Shown here: piece by piece, positions 1-7,825 of the stretch | Numbering within the stretch: position 1 is the first letter of the stretch | Layout of the letters: each line of letters opens with the position of its first letter | Assembly (NCBI GenBank): GCA_049323795.1 | Contig: JBMOOH010000022.1 | Location: 1-26,234, forward strand | Direction: 5' to 3' | Source of the DNA: JAOADN01 sp049323795 | GTDB lineage: Bacteria > Pseudomonadota > Alphaproteobacteria > Rhodobacterales > Rhodobacteraceae | DNA: 26,234 bases | The notes under the pieces: generated by a model | What the model saw: only the letters and a program-made list of their open reading frames with translations | Databases searched by the model: none | Told to the model about the DNA's origin: nothing | Position numbers and translations under genes: made by a program

Positions 1-122
1 CTTCGCCCGCGGGCTCAAGACCCTCGGCGGCCTCACGCCATACGAATACATCTGCAAAATCTGGACTTCAGAACCAGATCGATTCATCCTAAATCCGATC
101 CACCAGATGCCGGGACTGAACA
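1..122 (+). mobile_element. IS481-family insertion sequence, right end (truncated by the window edge)
   Basis: The first 122 bases encode the C-terminal tail of an IS481-type transposase (see the partial CDS) and then stop abruptly against the host gene yraN. In this group the terminal inverted repeat overlaps the end of the transposase gene, so the repeat should begin near base 122 and read inward as TGTTCAGTCCCGGC on the minus strand. The left end lies outside the window, so the matching repeat and the intactness of the element cannot be judged. The boundary at 122 is inferred from the target-like sequence that follows. Confidence 0.75.
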
Positions 123-127
123 CCTAG
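2..127 (+). CDS. IS481-family transposase, C-terminal fragment
   Basis: An open frame enters from the left edge and encodes 41 residues. It includes TPYEYICKIW and ends NPIHQMPGLNT, the typical C-terminus of IS481-family DDE transposases of proteobacteria. The catalytic DDE core is outside the window. The last sense codon (ACC) and the TAG stop appear to lie partly or wholly in the target sequence CCTAGA rather than in the element, so the transposase seems to borrow its stop codon from the insertion site. Whether the full gene is functional cannot be told from here. Confidence 0.85.
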   Translation, partial: FARGLKTLGGLTPYEYICKIWTSEPDRFILNPIHQMPGLNT

Positions 128-128
128 A
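123..128. repeat. Putative IS481 target-site sequence CCTAGA
   Basis: Bordetella IS481 is known to insert at NCTAGN and duplicate these 6 bp. CCTAGA here fits that consensus and sits exactly where element-like sequence gives way to yraN. The CTAG palindrome supplies TAG on both strands: on the plus strand it ends the transposase, and on the minus strand it ends yraN. The second copy of the duplication would lie left of the window and could not be checked. Confidence 0.55.
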
Positions 129-477
129 TGCAGAATGCGTTTTCTATGACGTCGATGCGTCCCCGGGCATCGACGAGCGCGACGTCAAAGCGCATCTCGG
201 TGTCCTGGCCGAGGGGTTCGCCGGCAAGAAATTCCGATGCGGCGGCACAGATTCGGGCGACCTGCCGGTTGCTGACACGTTCGGCGGCCCAGGCAAAGGT
301 TTCGGCCTGCTTCACCTCGACGAAGATGAGCGCATCGCCGTCGCGTGCGACGATGTCGATCTCGCCACCCTGCCCGCGCCAGCGGCGCGCCGCGATGGCG
401 CGACCGGCCGCTTCGTAATGCGCCGCGACCTGCGCCTCGGCAGCAATTCCGCAGTGGTAAGAGGTCAGTCCGCTCAT
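124..477 (-). CDS. yraN: YraN family protein (UPF0102), predicted nuclease fold
   Basis: This 117-residue protein has the family core: RRWRGQGGEIDIVARDGD followed by FVEVK. The E-x-D and E-V-K residues match the restriction-endonuclease-like fold of the UPF0102 family. Length is normal (about 120). The biochemical role is not established. The ATG at 477 overlaps the TGA of rsmI by one base (TGATG), so the two are probably translationally coupled, as in many proteobacteria. In related Rhodobacterales yraN is usually followed by gshB; here an IS481 end follows directly. The stop codon lies within the presumed IS target site, so the protein looks full length, though the last residues (ENAFCI) could differ from the ancestral end. 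Confidence 0.9.
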   Translation of the reverse strand: MSGLTSYHCGIAAEAQVAAHYEAAGRAIAARRWRGQGGEIDIVARDGDALIFVEVKQAETFAWAAERVSNRQVARICAAASEFLAGEPLGQDTEMRFDVALVDARGRIDVIENAFCI

Positions 478-1337
478 CAATTCTCCGTTCCCAGGCCGAG
501 GGCGAGCCGGTACACGTCGCGCCGCGGCAGACCGGTCGCCTCGGCCACCACCTGCGCGGCATCCCTGACCGACATCGTCCGAAGCGCCGTTCGGAGCGCG
601 CTGGTGACATCGGCCTCCCGAACTGGCAGGGCGGCGGGCCGGTCGATCACCAGTACGATCTCGCCCTTTGGCGGGTGCGATGCCACCCGGTCGCACAGTT
701 CGGCCAGCGTCCCCCTCTGCACGTCCTCGAACCTTTTCGTCAGTTCCCGGCACAACGCCGCCTGTCGATCCGGTCCGAAGATATCCGACAGATCGGCTAA
801 CATTTCGCGAATGCGATGCGGCGCCTCGTAGATCACGAGTGTCGCCGCAACGGCCGAGAGGTCGCGCAGCCACGTCCGGCGCGCGGCCCCTGACGCCGGC
901 GCAAACCCGGCGAACAGGAAGCGGTCGGTCGGCAGGCCGGCGACCGTCAGCGCCGCCAGCATGGCGGAGGCACCGGGCACGGGCCGCACCGGGTATCCTG
1001 CCCGGCCCGCCGCGCGGGCAAGATCGTAGCCCGGGTCGGCCACAAGGGGCGTGCCTGCCTCGGACGCATAGGCGACCGACTTGCCCTCGGCGAGTGCGGC
1101 GAGGAGTCTCGGTCGCGCCTTCGGTGCGTTGTGGTCGTGATAGGCCACGATCTCGCGCAGGCCCAGGGGGATCCCGTGGATGCCCATGAGGTGGCGGAGG
1201 GTCCGGGTATCCTCGGCGGCGAGAACGTCTGCCTCTGCCAGGACGTCCAGAGCGCGCAGGGTGATGTCACGGGCGGCGCCGATCGGCGTGGAGACGAGGT
1301 AAAGCCCGGGCCCGAGTGCCGTCCCGCCGCCGTGCAT
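477..1337 (-). CDS. rsmI: 16S rRNA (cytidine-2'-O)-methyltransferase RsmI
   Basis: This 286-residue protein transfers a methyl group from SAM to the 2'-OH of C1402 of 16S rRNA, at the ribosomal P site. Recognisable tetrapyrrole-methylase-fold blocks occur in order: STPIGAARDITLRAL near the N-terminus, AEDTR, SEAGTPLVADPGYDL, PGASAMLAALTVAGLPTDRF, YEAPHRI and CRELTKRFED. Length matches the family (about 285). The ATG at 1337 is preceded by GGAG on the minus strand. It is divergent from the LpoA-like lipoprotein gene and overlaps yraN downstream by one base, a conserved neighbourhood. Confidence 0.96.
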   Translation of the reverse strand: MHGGGTALGPGLYLVSTPIGAARDITLRALDVLAEADVLAAEDTRTLRHLMGIHGIPLGLREIVAYHDHNAPKARPRLLAALAEGKSVAYASEAGTPLVADPGYDLARAAGRAGYPVRPVPGASAMLAALTVAGLPTDRFLFAGFAPASGAARRTWLRDLSAVAATLVIYEAPHRIREMLADLSDIFGPDRQAALCRELTKRFEDVQRGTLAELCDRVASHPPKGEIVLVIDRPAALPVREADVTSALRTALRTMSVRDAAQVVAEATGLPRRDVYRLALGLGTEN

Positions 1338-1425
1338 CGCGCCCGCTCCATCCGTGAAAGTTTACTTCGGCCCGGCGAGGGCCTAGGGTCCGCTCCTACG
1401 GCCCGAACGACCGAGGTGTTTCATA
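1338..1425. promoter_or_regulatory. Divergent intergenic region between rsmI and the LpoA-like gene
   Basis: This 88-nt spacer must carry promoters for both divergent genes. No convincing -35/-10 pair was found on either strand; the least GC-rich part is GAAAGTTTACTT around 1355-1368. A small hairpin (GGCCC, loop GGCGA, GGGCC; 1369-1383) would lie in the leader of the lipoprotein gene. Confidence 0.4.
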
Positions 1426-2598
1426 ATGTTCCCCAATCCGCTGCGCCGCCGCAAGGCCATCGTGACGCTCTTCGGCGTTGCAGCAACGTTTCTGGTCGCT
1501 TCCTGCGCGGCGCCCACGGCGGGCCGGGGTCCTTCGGTCAATCCCGATGCAGCCGTTCCGGTCGCGCTTCTCCTGCCGGGCGGGTCCGGCAACTCCGGGG
1601 ACGAGGTGATCGCCCAGAGCCTTCGGCAGGCGGCCGAACTTGCAATGGCAGACCTGCAGGGCGTCCGGATCGACCTGCGCGTCTACAACACCGGGCCGGA
1701 TCCTGCTGGGGCGGCACAGGCCGCGACGAAGGCGGTGGACGAGGGCGCAAAGATCATCCTCGGCCCGGTCTTCGCCGAGGCATCGAATGCGGCCGGGATC
1801 GCTGTCGCTGCGCGCGGGGTCAACGTTCTGTCGTTCTCGAACAATACCGACATCGCCGGCGGGAACGTGTTCGTGCTCGGGCCGACGTTCCAGAACACCG
1901 CAACGCGCCTTGCCGGCTTTGCTGCCCGGCAGGGCAAGGGACGGATCGCGGTCGTGCAGGAGAAAACCCCGGCGGGCAATCTGGGAGCGCGCTCGATCGC
2001 GGCCGCGGCCCGCGCGACGGGGGCACAGGTCGTCGGCACGGCAAGCTACGACTTCTCCCAGCAGGGACTGATCGCCGCGATGCCCTCGATCGTCTCCACG
2101 GTCAAGGGATCGGGTGCGAACGCGGTCTTCCTGACGGCGGACACCGACGGCGCGCTGCCGCTGCTCACCCAGCTCCTTCCGGAAGCCGGAATCGACCCGA
2201 AGGTCACGACGTTCATCGGGCTGACGCGCTGGGACATACCTCCGGCCACCCTGTCCCTGCCCGGCGTCCAGGGCGGCTGGTTCGCGCTTCCCGATCCGGG
2301 GCTCACCGCGCAGTTCCAGGCCCGCTATGCCGCTGCCTACGGGACGCCGCCGCATCCGATCGCCGGGCTGGCCTACGACGGGATCGCGGCGGTCGGTGCG
2401 CTGGTCCGGACGGGCAACCCCAATGCCCTGTCGGCTGCGGCGCTGACCCAGGGGTCGGGTTTCGCGGGCGTGAACGGCATCTTCCGTCTCCGCCCCGACG
2501 GAACCAACGAACGGGGTCTCGCGGTGGCGTCGATCCAGAATGCCCAGGTGGTGGTGATTGACCCTGCACCCAGAAGTTTCGGCGGCGCCGGCCTCTGA
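1426..2598 (+). CDS. Penicillin-binding protein activator (LpoA/LppC-like) lipoprotein
   Basis: This 390-residue protein starts with an Arg/Lys-rich segment, a hydrophobic stretch and the lipobox V-A-S-C (Cys27), so it is a predicted lipoprotein. After it comes a periplasmic-binding-protein type I fold (VPVALLLPGGSGNSGDEVIAQSLRQA...) related to the C-terminal half of LpoA, which in gammaproteobacteria stimulates PBP1a. The long N-terminal TPR half of enterobacterial LpoA is absent, as is usual in alphaproteobacterial homologues. GAGGTG lies about 9 nt before the ATG. Its divergence from rsmI is conserved widely. Activation of a PBP is an inference from the family; a divergent member could bind another ligand. 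It overlaps the assigned glnD start. Confidence 0.85.
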   Translation: MFPNPLRRRKAIVTLFGVAATFLVASCAAPTAGRGPSVNPDAAVPVALLLPGGSGNSGDEVIAQSLRQAAELAMADLQGVRIDLRVYNTGPDPAGAAQAATKAVDEGAKIILGPVFAEASNAAGIAVAARGVNVLSFSNNTDIAGGNVFVLGPTFQNTATRLAGFAARQGKGRIAVVQEKTPAGNLGARSIAAAARATGAQVVGTASYDFSQQGLIAAMPSIVSTVKGSGANAVFLTADTDGALPLLTQLLPEAGIDPKVTTFIGLTRWDIPPATLSLPGVQGGWFALPDPGLTAQFQARYAAAYGTPPHPIAGLAYDGIAAVGALVRTGNPNALSAAALTQGSGFAGVNGIFRLRPDGTNERGLAVASIQNAQVVVIDPAPRSFGGAGL

Positions 2599-5416
2599 CC
2601 CGTCCGTGCCACGTGCCACAGGCGCGGCCGGTGCGGCCGCGGCAGGGCCGGCCGGTCTGTCTGGCGGCGATCGGCCGGAGGGCGCTGGCGAAGAAGGGCG
2701 CCCCGCGGACGGGACCGAAACCCTGCTCGCCGAGTTCCGCGCCGAGCCCGACCCGCGGGCACGCCGCGCGCTTGTCGTCCGCCGCCTCGGCGAACGGCGC
2801 CGCACCGCGATGGCCGCGATCGAGGCCGGACTGCTCTCCCGCCACCCCCGCCTCGGCCGCGAGACCGTCCGCGCCCAGGCCCGGCTGACGGACGAGATCG
2901 TCCGCACCCTCTTCGACGTGGCGACAAGGGTGCTGCATCCGCTGCCGAACCCGACCGAGGGCGAGCGGCTGGCGGTGATCGCGGTCGGCGGATACGGCCG
3001 CGCCGAGATGGCCCCCTTCTCGGACGTCGATCTGCTGTTCCTCACGCCGTGGAAGGTCACGCCCTGGGCCGAGAGCGTCATCGAATCGATGCTCTACGTC
3101 CTGTGGGACCTGCGGCTGAAGGTGGGCCATGCCAGCCGGACGGTGAAGGACTGCGTCCGCCTCGCGCGGGAGGATGTCACCATCCGGACCGCGCTGCTCG
3201 AGCATCGGTTCCTGTGCGGTGACGCGGGGCTTGCCGCCGACCTGCGGCTGCACTTGCGCGCCGACGTGTTCAAGGGCACCGCGGGCGCCTTCGTCGAGGC
3301 CAAGCTTGCCGAGCGTGACGAACGCCACGGCCGCCAGGGCGGCAAGCGCTATGTGCTCGAACCCAATGTGAAGGAGGGCAAGGGCGGGCTGCGCGACCTC
3401 CAGACGCTCTACTGGATCGCCAAATATGTGCACCAGGCCGACAGCACCGACGAACTGGTTGCCCTCGGCGTCTTCACGCGCGAGGAATACCTGAGCTTCG
3501 AACAGGCCGAGGACTTCCTCTGGGCGGTCCGCTGCCACCTGCACATGATCTCGGGGCGCGCGATGGACCAGCTCACCTTCGACCTCCAGGTCGAGGTCGC
3601 GGCGCGCATGGGCTACCGTGATTCGGGCGGACGGCGCGCCGTCGAGCACTTCATGCAGGACTACTTCCGCCATGCCACCCGCGTCGGCGACCTCACCCGG
3701 GTGTTCCTGACCGCGCTCGAGGCGCGTCACGTGAAGAGCGCGCCAAGGCGCCTCGTCGACATCTTCACCCGCTCGACGCGGGTGCACCACGGCTTCCGGC
3801 TGAACCAGAACCGGCTGACCGTGACCGACCCCGCCGCGTTCCTGTCCGACAAGCTGAACCTCCTGCGCATCTTCGAAGAGGCGCTGCGGACCGGCCACCT
3901 GATCCATCCGGACGCGATGCGGCTTGTCGTGTCGAACCTCCACAGGATCGACGAGGACATGCGCGAGGACCGCGAGGCCGCGCGTCTCTTCCTCGATATC
4001 CTGCTCAACCACGGCAACCCCGAACGGGCACTGCGGCGCATGAACGAGCTTGGCGTCCTGGCCGCGTTCATTCCCGAGTGGGAGCCGATCCGGGCGATGA
4101 TGCAGTTCAACGTCTACCACAGCTTCACGGTCGACGAGCACATCATCCAGTGCATCTCGAACCTCGCGCAGATCGAGCGCGGCGAGCTGGTCGAGGAACT
4201 TCCGGTCGCGAGCGCCATCCTGAAGGACGGCGGCGTCAACCGCCGCGTCCTCTACATGGCGCTGATCCTGCACGACATCGGCAAGGGCCGATCCGAGGAC
4301 CACTCGGTCCTCGGCGCCCAGATCGCCCGCCGGGTCTGCCCGCGCTTCGGGCTCGACGAGGACGAGTGCGACACGGTGGAGTGGCTTGTGCGCTACCACC
4401 TGCTCATGTCGGACATGGCACAGAAGCGCGATCTGTCCGACCCGAGGACGATCAGGGACTTCGCCAAGGCCGTGAGGACGCGCAGGCGCCTCGACCTGCT
4501 GACGGTGCTGACCGTCTGCGACATCCGCGGGGTGGGTCCGAAGGCATGGAACAACTGGAAGGCCATGCTCTTGCGGCGGCTCTACCACGAGACTGCGACC
4601 GGGCTCGAGGCGGGGCTCGAGAACGTCAACCGCGAGAAGCGCGCGGGCGAGGCCAAGACGGCCCTGTCCGCCGCGCTGCCGGACTGGCCCGACGCGGACC
4701 TGCGCCGCGAACTGGCGCGGCACTACGATCCCTACTGGCAGGGCCTCTCGACCGAGACGCACAGTGTCTTCGCCCGGCTTCTCCGCGGCATCCCCGACGA
4801 CGAGATCAGGATCGACATCAAGCCCGATCCCGACCACGACGCGACGCGCGCCTGCTTCGCGCTGACCGACCACCCGGGCATCTTCTCGCGTCTGGCGGGC
4901 GCGCTGGCGCTTGTCGGGGCGAACGTCGTCGATGCGCGGACCTACACCTCCAAGGACGGCTACGCGACCGCGGTGTTCTGGGTGCAGGACGCCGGGGGCC
5001 GGCCCTACGAGGAATCTCGCCTGCCGCGCCTGCGCGCGACGATCGACAAGACCCTGAAGGGCGAGGTCGTGGCACGCGACGCGCTCAGGGACCGCGACAA
5101 GATCCGGAAGCGCGAGCGGCAGTTCCGGTTTCCGACCTCGATCACCTTCGACAACGAGGGCTCGGAGATCTACACGATCATCGAGGTCGATACCCGCGAC
5201 CGGCCCGCGCTTCTCTACGACCTGACGCGGACGCTCGCGGCGTCGAACATCTACATTGCCTCCGCCGTGATCGCGACATACGGAGCGCAGGTGGTGGACA
5301 CCTTCTACGTCAAGGACATGTTCGGACTGAAACTCCACACCAAGGCGCGGCAGGATTCGCTCGAACGCAAACTCCGGCAGGCCATCGAGGAAGGGGCCGA
5401 AAGGGCGCAAGGCTGA
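2558..5416 (+). CDS. glnD: Bifunctional [protein-PII] uridylyltransferase/uridylyl-removing enzyme GlnD
   Basis: GlnD senses glutamine and adds or removes UMP on PII proteins (GlnB/GlnK), controlling nitrogen assimilation. The 952 residues show the nucleotidyltransferase motif GGYGRAEMAPFSDVDLL (about 144-160, catalytic DVD), an HD hydrolase motif LHDIGKG near 572 with further metal ligands downstream, and two C-terminal ACT domains (from about 766 and 870; LTDHPGIFSRLAGAL and DTRDRPALLYDLTRTL). The start is uncertain: the first candidate is TTG at 2558, preceded by AGGTGGTGG and overlapping the upstream gene by 41 nt; GTG at 2606 is an alternative. The first 50 residues are Ala/Gly-rich and probably not structural. 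The stop overlaps the murJ ATG by one base. Confidence 0.95.
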   Translation: MTLHPEVSAAPASDPSVPRATGAAGAAAAGPAGLSGGDRPEGAGEEGRPADGTETLLAEFRAEPDPRARRALVVRRLGERRRTAMAAIEAGLLSRHPRLGRETVRAQARLTDEIVRTLFDVATRVLHPLPNPTEGERLAVIAVGGYGRAEMAPFSDVDLLFLTPWKVTPWAESVIESMLYVLWDLRLKVGHASRTVKDCVRLAREDVTIRTALLEHRFLCGDAGLAADLRLHLRADVFKGTAGAFVEAKLAERDERHGRQGGKRYVLEPNVKEGKGGLRDLQTLYWIAKYVHQADSTDELVALGVFTREEYLSFEQAEDFLWAVRCHLHMISGRAMDQLTFDLQVEVAARMGYRDSGGRRAVEHFMQDYFRHATRVGDLTRVFLTALEARHVKSAPRRLVDIFTRSTRVHHGFRLNQNRLTVTDPAAFLSDKLNLLRIFEEALRTGHLIHPDAMRLVVSNLHRIDEDMREDREAARLFLDILLNHGNPERALRRMNELGVLAAFIPEWEPIRAMMQFNVYHSFTVDEHIIQCISNLAQIERGELVEELPVASAILKDGGVNRRVLYMALILHDIGKGRSEDHSVLGAQIARRVCPRFGLDEDECDTVEWLVRYHLLMSDMAQKRDLSDPRTIRDFAKAVRTRRRLDLLTVLTVCDIRGVGPKAWNNWKAMLLRRLYHETATGLEAGLENVNREKRAGEAKTALSAALPDWPDADLRRELARHYDPYWQGLSTETHSVFARLLRGIPDDEIRIDIKPDPDHDATRACFALTDHPGIFSRLAGALALVGANVVDARTYTSKDGYATAVFWVQDAGGRPYEESRLPRLRATIDKTLKGEVVARDALRDRDKIRKRERQFRFPTSITFDNEGSEIYTIIEVDTRDRPALLYDLTRTLAASNIYIASAVIATYGAQVVDTFYVKDMFGLKLHTKARQDSLERKLRQAIEEGAERAQG

Positions 5417-6954
5417 TGAAGCCGATCAGGCTGGTCCGCGGCTTTCTGACCGTGGGATTCTGGACATTGCTGTCACGGATCGCGGGCTTCGTCCGCGACG
5501 TGATGATCGCGGCCTATCTCGGGACCGGGCCTGTGGCCGAGGCCTTCCTCGTCGCCTTCGCGCTTCCCAACATGTTCCGCCGCTTCTTCGCGGAGGGGGC
5601 GTTCAACACCGCCTTCGTTCCCATCTTCTCCAAGAAGCTCGAATCGGGCGAGGATCCGCGCGGCTTTGCCGAGGACGCCTTCGCGGGGCTTCTGCTGGTC
5701 ACCGGCGCCGTGACGGTGGTGGCGACGGTTCTGATGCCGTGGCTGGTCCTTGCGATGGCGAGCGGCTTTGCCGGAGACGCGCGCTTCGCCCTGGCAACCC
5801 AGTTCGGCCGCATCTCCTTTTCCTACATCATCCTGATCTCGCTGACCGCCCTGCTATCGGGGCTTCTCAACGCGGGCGGACGCTTCATCGCGGCGGCGGG
5901 CGCCCCCGTGCTTCTGAACGCGATCTTCATCGCCACGATCCTGATCGCCGACCGCCAGGGATGGGACATCGGCCTGACCATGGCCTGGGCGACCCCCGTG
6001 ACCGGGCTGTCCCAACTGGCGCTCGTATGGGTCGCGGCCGCCCGCATGGGCTATCCGCTGCGGCTGCGCCGCCCCCGCTATACGCCCGAGCTCCGCCATC
6101 TCGTCGCGGTGGCGGCCCCGGCCGTGCTTGCGGGCGGGGTCGTACAGGTGAACCTGCTGGTCGGGCGGCAGGTGGGCAGCTTCTTTGACGGCGCGATCGC
6201 ATGGCTGTCCTATGCCGACCGCCTCTACCAGCTTCCCCTCGGCGTCGTCGGAATCGCGATCGGGATCGTGCTTCTGCCCGACCTGTCGCGCAGGCTGAAG
6301 GCCGGCGACACGTCGGGAAGCCGGCACGCCTTCTCGAGGGCGACGGAGTTCGCGCTGTTTCTGACCTTGCCCGCAGCGGTGGCGCTGATCGTCATTGCCG
6401 TGCCGCTGATCCGGGTCCTGTTCGAACGCGGCGCCTTCGGACCCGGAGATACCGGCCCGACCGCGCTCGCGCTGGCCGTCTATGGCGCCGGACTTCCGGC
6501 CTTCGTGCTGCAGAAGGTTCTCCAGCCGCTCTACTTCGCCCGCGAGGACACCGCGACGCCCTTCCGCTTCGCGGTCTGGTCGATGGTGGTGAATGCGGTC
6601 CTCGCCGCCGGGTTGGCGCCCTTTCTCGGCTTCGTCGCCGCAGCGCTCGGGACGACCCTGTCGGGCTGGGTGATGACGGCGCAGCTGTGGCTCGGGTCGC
6701 GGCGGATGGGGCCGGCGGCCGAGCCGGACGACCGCCTGCGGTCGCGGTTCTGGCGGATCGTCGCGGCGTCCCTGGCGATGGGTGCCGGCATCTGGGCGGG
6801 CGCCTACTTTCTTGCCGGCCCGCTGATGGACACCGGGCACCGGTACTGGGCGCTGTCGGTCCTGGTGGTGGGCGGAGGTGCGCTCTACCTCGGCGCGGGG
6901 CTGGCAACCGGCGCGATCCGTATCGCCGACCTTCGCGGGGGCCTGACCCGGTAG
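5416..6954 (+). CDS. murJ: Lipid II flippase MurJ (MviN)
   Basis: This 512-residue polytopic membrane protein of the MOP/MATE-like superfamily moves lipid II across the inner membrane for peptidoglycan synthesis. The N-terminus (GFWTLLSRIAGFVRDVMIAAYLGTG, then AFLVAFALPNMFRRFFAEGAFNTAFVPIF) is the hallmark of MurJ, including the Arg residues lining the central cavity. About 14 hydrophobic segments follow and the length is typical. The ATG at 5416 overlaps the glnD stop (TGATG), suggesting translational coupling. The glnD-murJ order is shared by many alphaproteobacteria. Confidence 0.95.
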   Translation: MKPIRLVRGFLTVGFWTLLSRIAGFVRDVMIAAYLGTGPVAEAFLVAFALPNMFRRFFAEGAFNTAFVPIFSKKLESGEDPRGFAEDAFAGLLLVTGAVTVVATVLMPWLVLAMASGFAGDARFALATQFGRISFSYIILISLTALLSGLLNAGGRFIAAAGAPVLLNAIFIATILIADRQGWDIGLTMAWATPVTGLSQLALVWVAAARMGYPLRLRRPRYTPELRHLVAVAAPAVLAGGVVQVNLLVGRQVGSFFDGAIAWLSYADRLYQLPLGVVGIAIGIVLLPDLSRRLKAGDTSGSRHAFSRATEFALFLTLPAAVALIVIAVPLIRVLFERGAFGPGDTGPTALALAVYGAGLPAFVLQKVLQPLYFAREDTATPFRFAVWSMVVNAVLAAGLAPFLGFVAAALGTTLSGWVMTAQLWLGSRRMGPAAEPDDRLRSRFWRIVAASLAMGAGIWAGAYFLAGPLMDTGHRYWALSVLVVGGGALYLGAGLATGAIRIADLRGGLTR

Positions 6955-7044
6955 GATGGCCCCGGCGGGGAAGGCTATGGGCCGGGCCCTCTCTCTGGCG
7001 GCGCCGCCGCCCTGCGCCGGTCCTGCCGCCTGCCCCGGTCCGCC

Positions 7045-7755
7045 TCAACGCCGGCGAAGGGCCCCGATCAGGTCGCGCGGGCCGCCGGGACCGACCACGA
7101 AGGACAGGGCGAAGCCCGTGCCGAACCCCACTAGGTCCGCGATCCACTCCGGGCTTCCCCCGAACAGAAGTCCGAAGACGAGCTGGACCCCGAGCAGGAA
7201 GCCGATGAGCGTGAACGCGCGGTACCGGTTCGCATTCACCGCTCCCAGACGGCGCCAGAGAATGAACGTGAAGGCCCCGATCAGGCCGTAGACCGGCGGA
7301 TAGGCCCCGACCAGGGCGGGCTGAACACCGGGCACGAGCGAATAGGCGATGCCGCCAAGGACCGCCGCGGTCACGAACACCGCCACGACCGAGGCGGGGT
7401 GGAAGACCTCGGCCACCATCTTGCCGAGGGCGAGCAGGAACACCAGCGCGAAGAGCGCGTGCATGAAGCTTGCATGGACCAGCGGATAGGTCAGGAACCG
7501 TATCAGGTACTCGGCCGGCCACGTCCGGTTCCCGAGCATCACGTCGAGCATCATCGGCGACAGCGCGAAACGCTGGATCGCATCGCTTCGCCACCCGATC
7601 CCGAACTGCCCCCCGGCCAGCCCGAGTTCGCCCGCCGAAAGCACGATCTCCATTGCGGCGATGGGCAGGATCAGCAGCCAGACGACCGGCGGAACCGGGT
7701 TCAGGGGAGACGTATCGTAGCCGTCGCGCAAATCAGACCCTCCGCATTGACGCAT
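7045..7755 (-). CDS. Rhomboid-family membrane protein, predicted catalytically inactive
   Basis: This 236-residue protein has about six transmembrane segments in a rhomboid-like layout. The TM2 signature HxxxxH is present (H94, H99), but the expected Asn is Ala103. The catalytic GxSG motif is replaced by G-A-Y152-P, and the TM6 His (normally in A-H-x-x-G) is Asp207 in IADLVGFGTGF. It should therefore fold like a rhomboid but lack the Ser-His dyad. It is divergent from trpS and convergent with murJ. The ATG at 7755 was chosen because hydrophobic sequence begins soon after it; upstream in-frame codons run into trpS. Loss of catalysis is read from the sequence; a chaperone, trafficking or scaffold role would be analogy with other pseudorhomboids. 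Confidence 0.85.
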   Translation of the reverse strand: MRQCGGSDLRDGYDTSPLNPVPPVVWLLILPIAAMEIVLSAGELGLAGGQFGIGWRSDAIQRFALSPMMLDVMLGNRTWPAEYLIRFLTYPLVHASFMHALFALVFLLALGKMVAEVFHPASVVAVFVTAAVLGGIAYSLVPGVQPALVGAYPPVYGLIGAFTFILWRRLGAVNANRYRAFTLIGFLLGVQLVFGLLFGGSPEWIADLVGFGTGFALSFVVGPGGPRDLIGALRRR

Positions 7756-7825
7756 CCGGACCCACCCGATATGCGAGCGGGGCCGGAAAAGCCAGACGAC
7801 ACGCCCGACAGGACGCCGACCAGAA
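7756..7825. promoter_or_regulatory. Divergent spacer between the rhomboid-like gene and trpS
   Basis: Only 70 nt separate the two start codons, so promoters must overlap or lie partly in coding sequence. No good -35/-10 pair or leader-peptide/attenuator structure for trpS was recognised. AGGA occurs 12 nt before the trpS ATG, longer than the ideal spacing. Confidence 0.35.

Noticed and set aside
2303..5410. A 1035-codon minus-strand open frame
   Set aside because: It is the antisense of glnD, which has unmistakable catalytic motifs over the same interval.
4078..5415. The first 446 codons of a 958-codon frame running into murJ
   Set aside because: This part reads glnD out of frame; the real murJ start is the ATG at 5416.
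6955..7044. Possible bidirectional terminator between murJ and the rhomboid-like gene
   Set aside because: Several short GC palindromes occur (GGCGGCGCCGCC, CCCCGGCGGGG), but none has a loop and T-tract that stand out in such GC-rich sequence.
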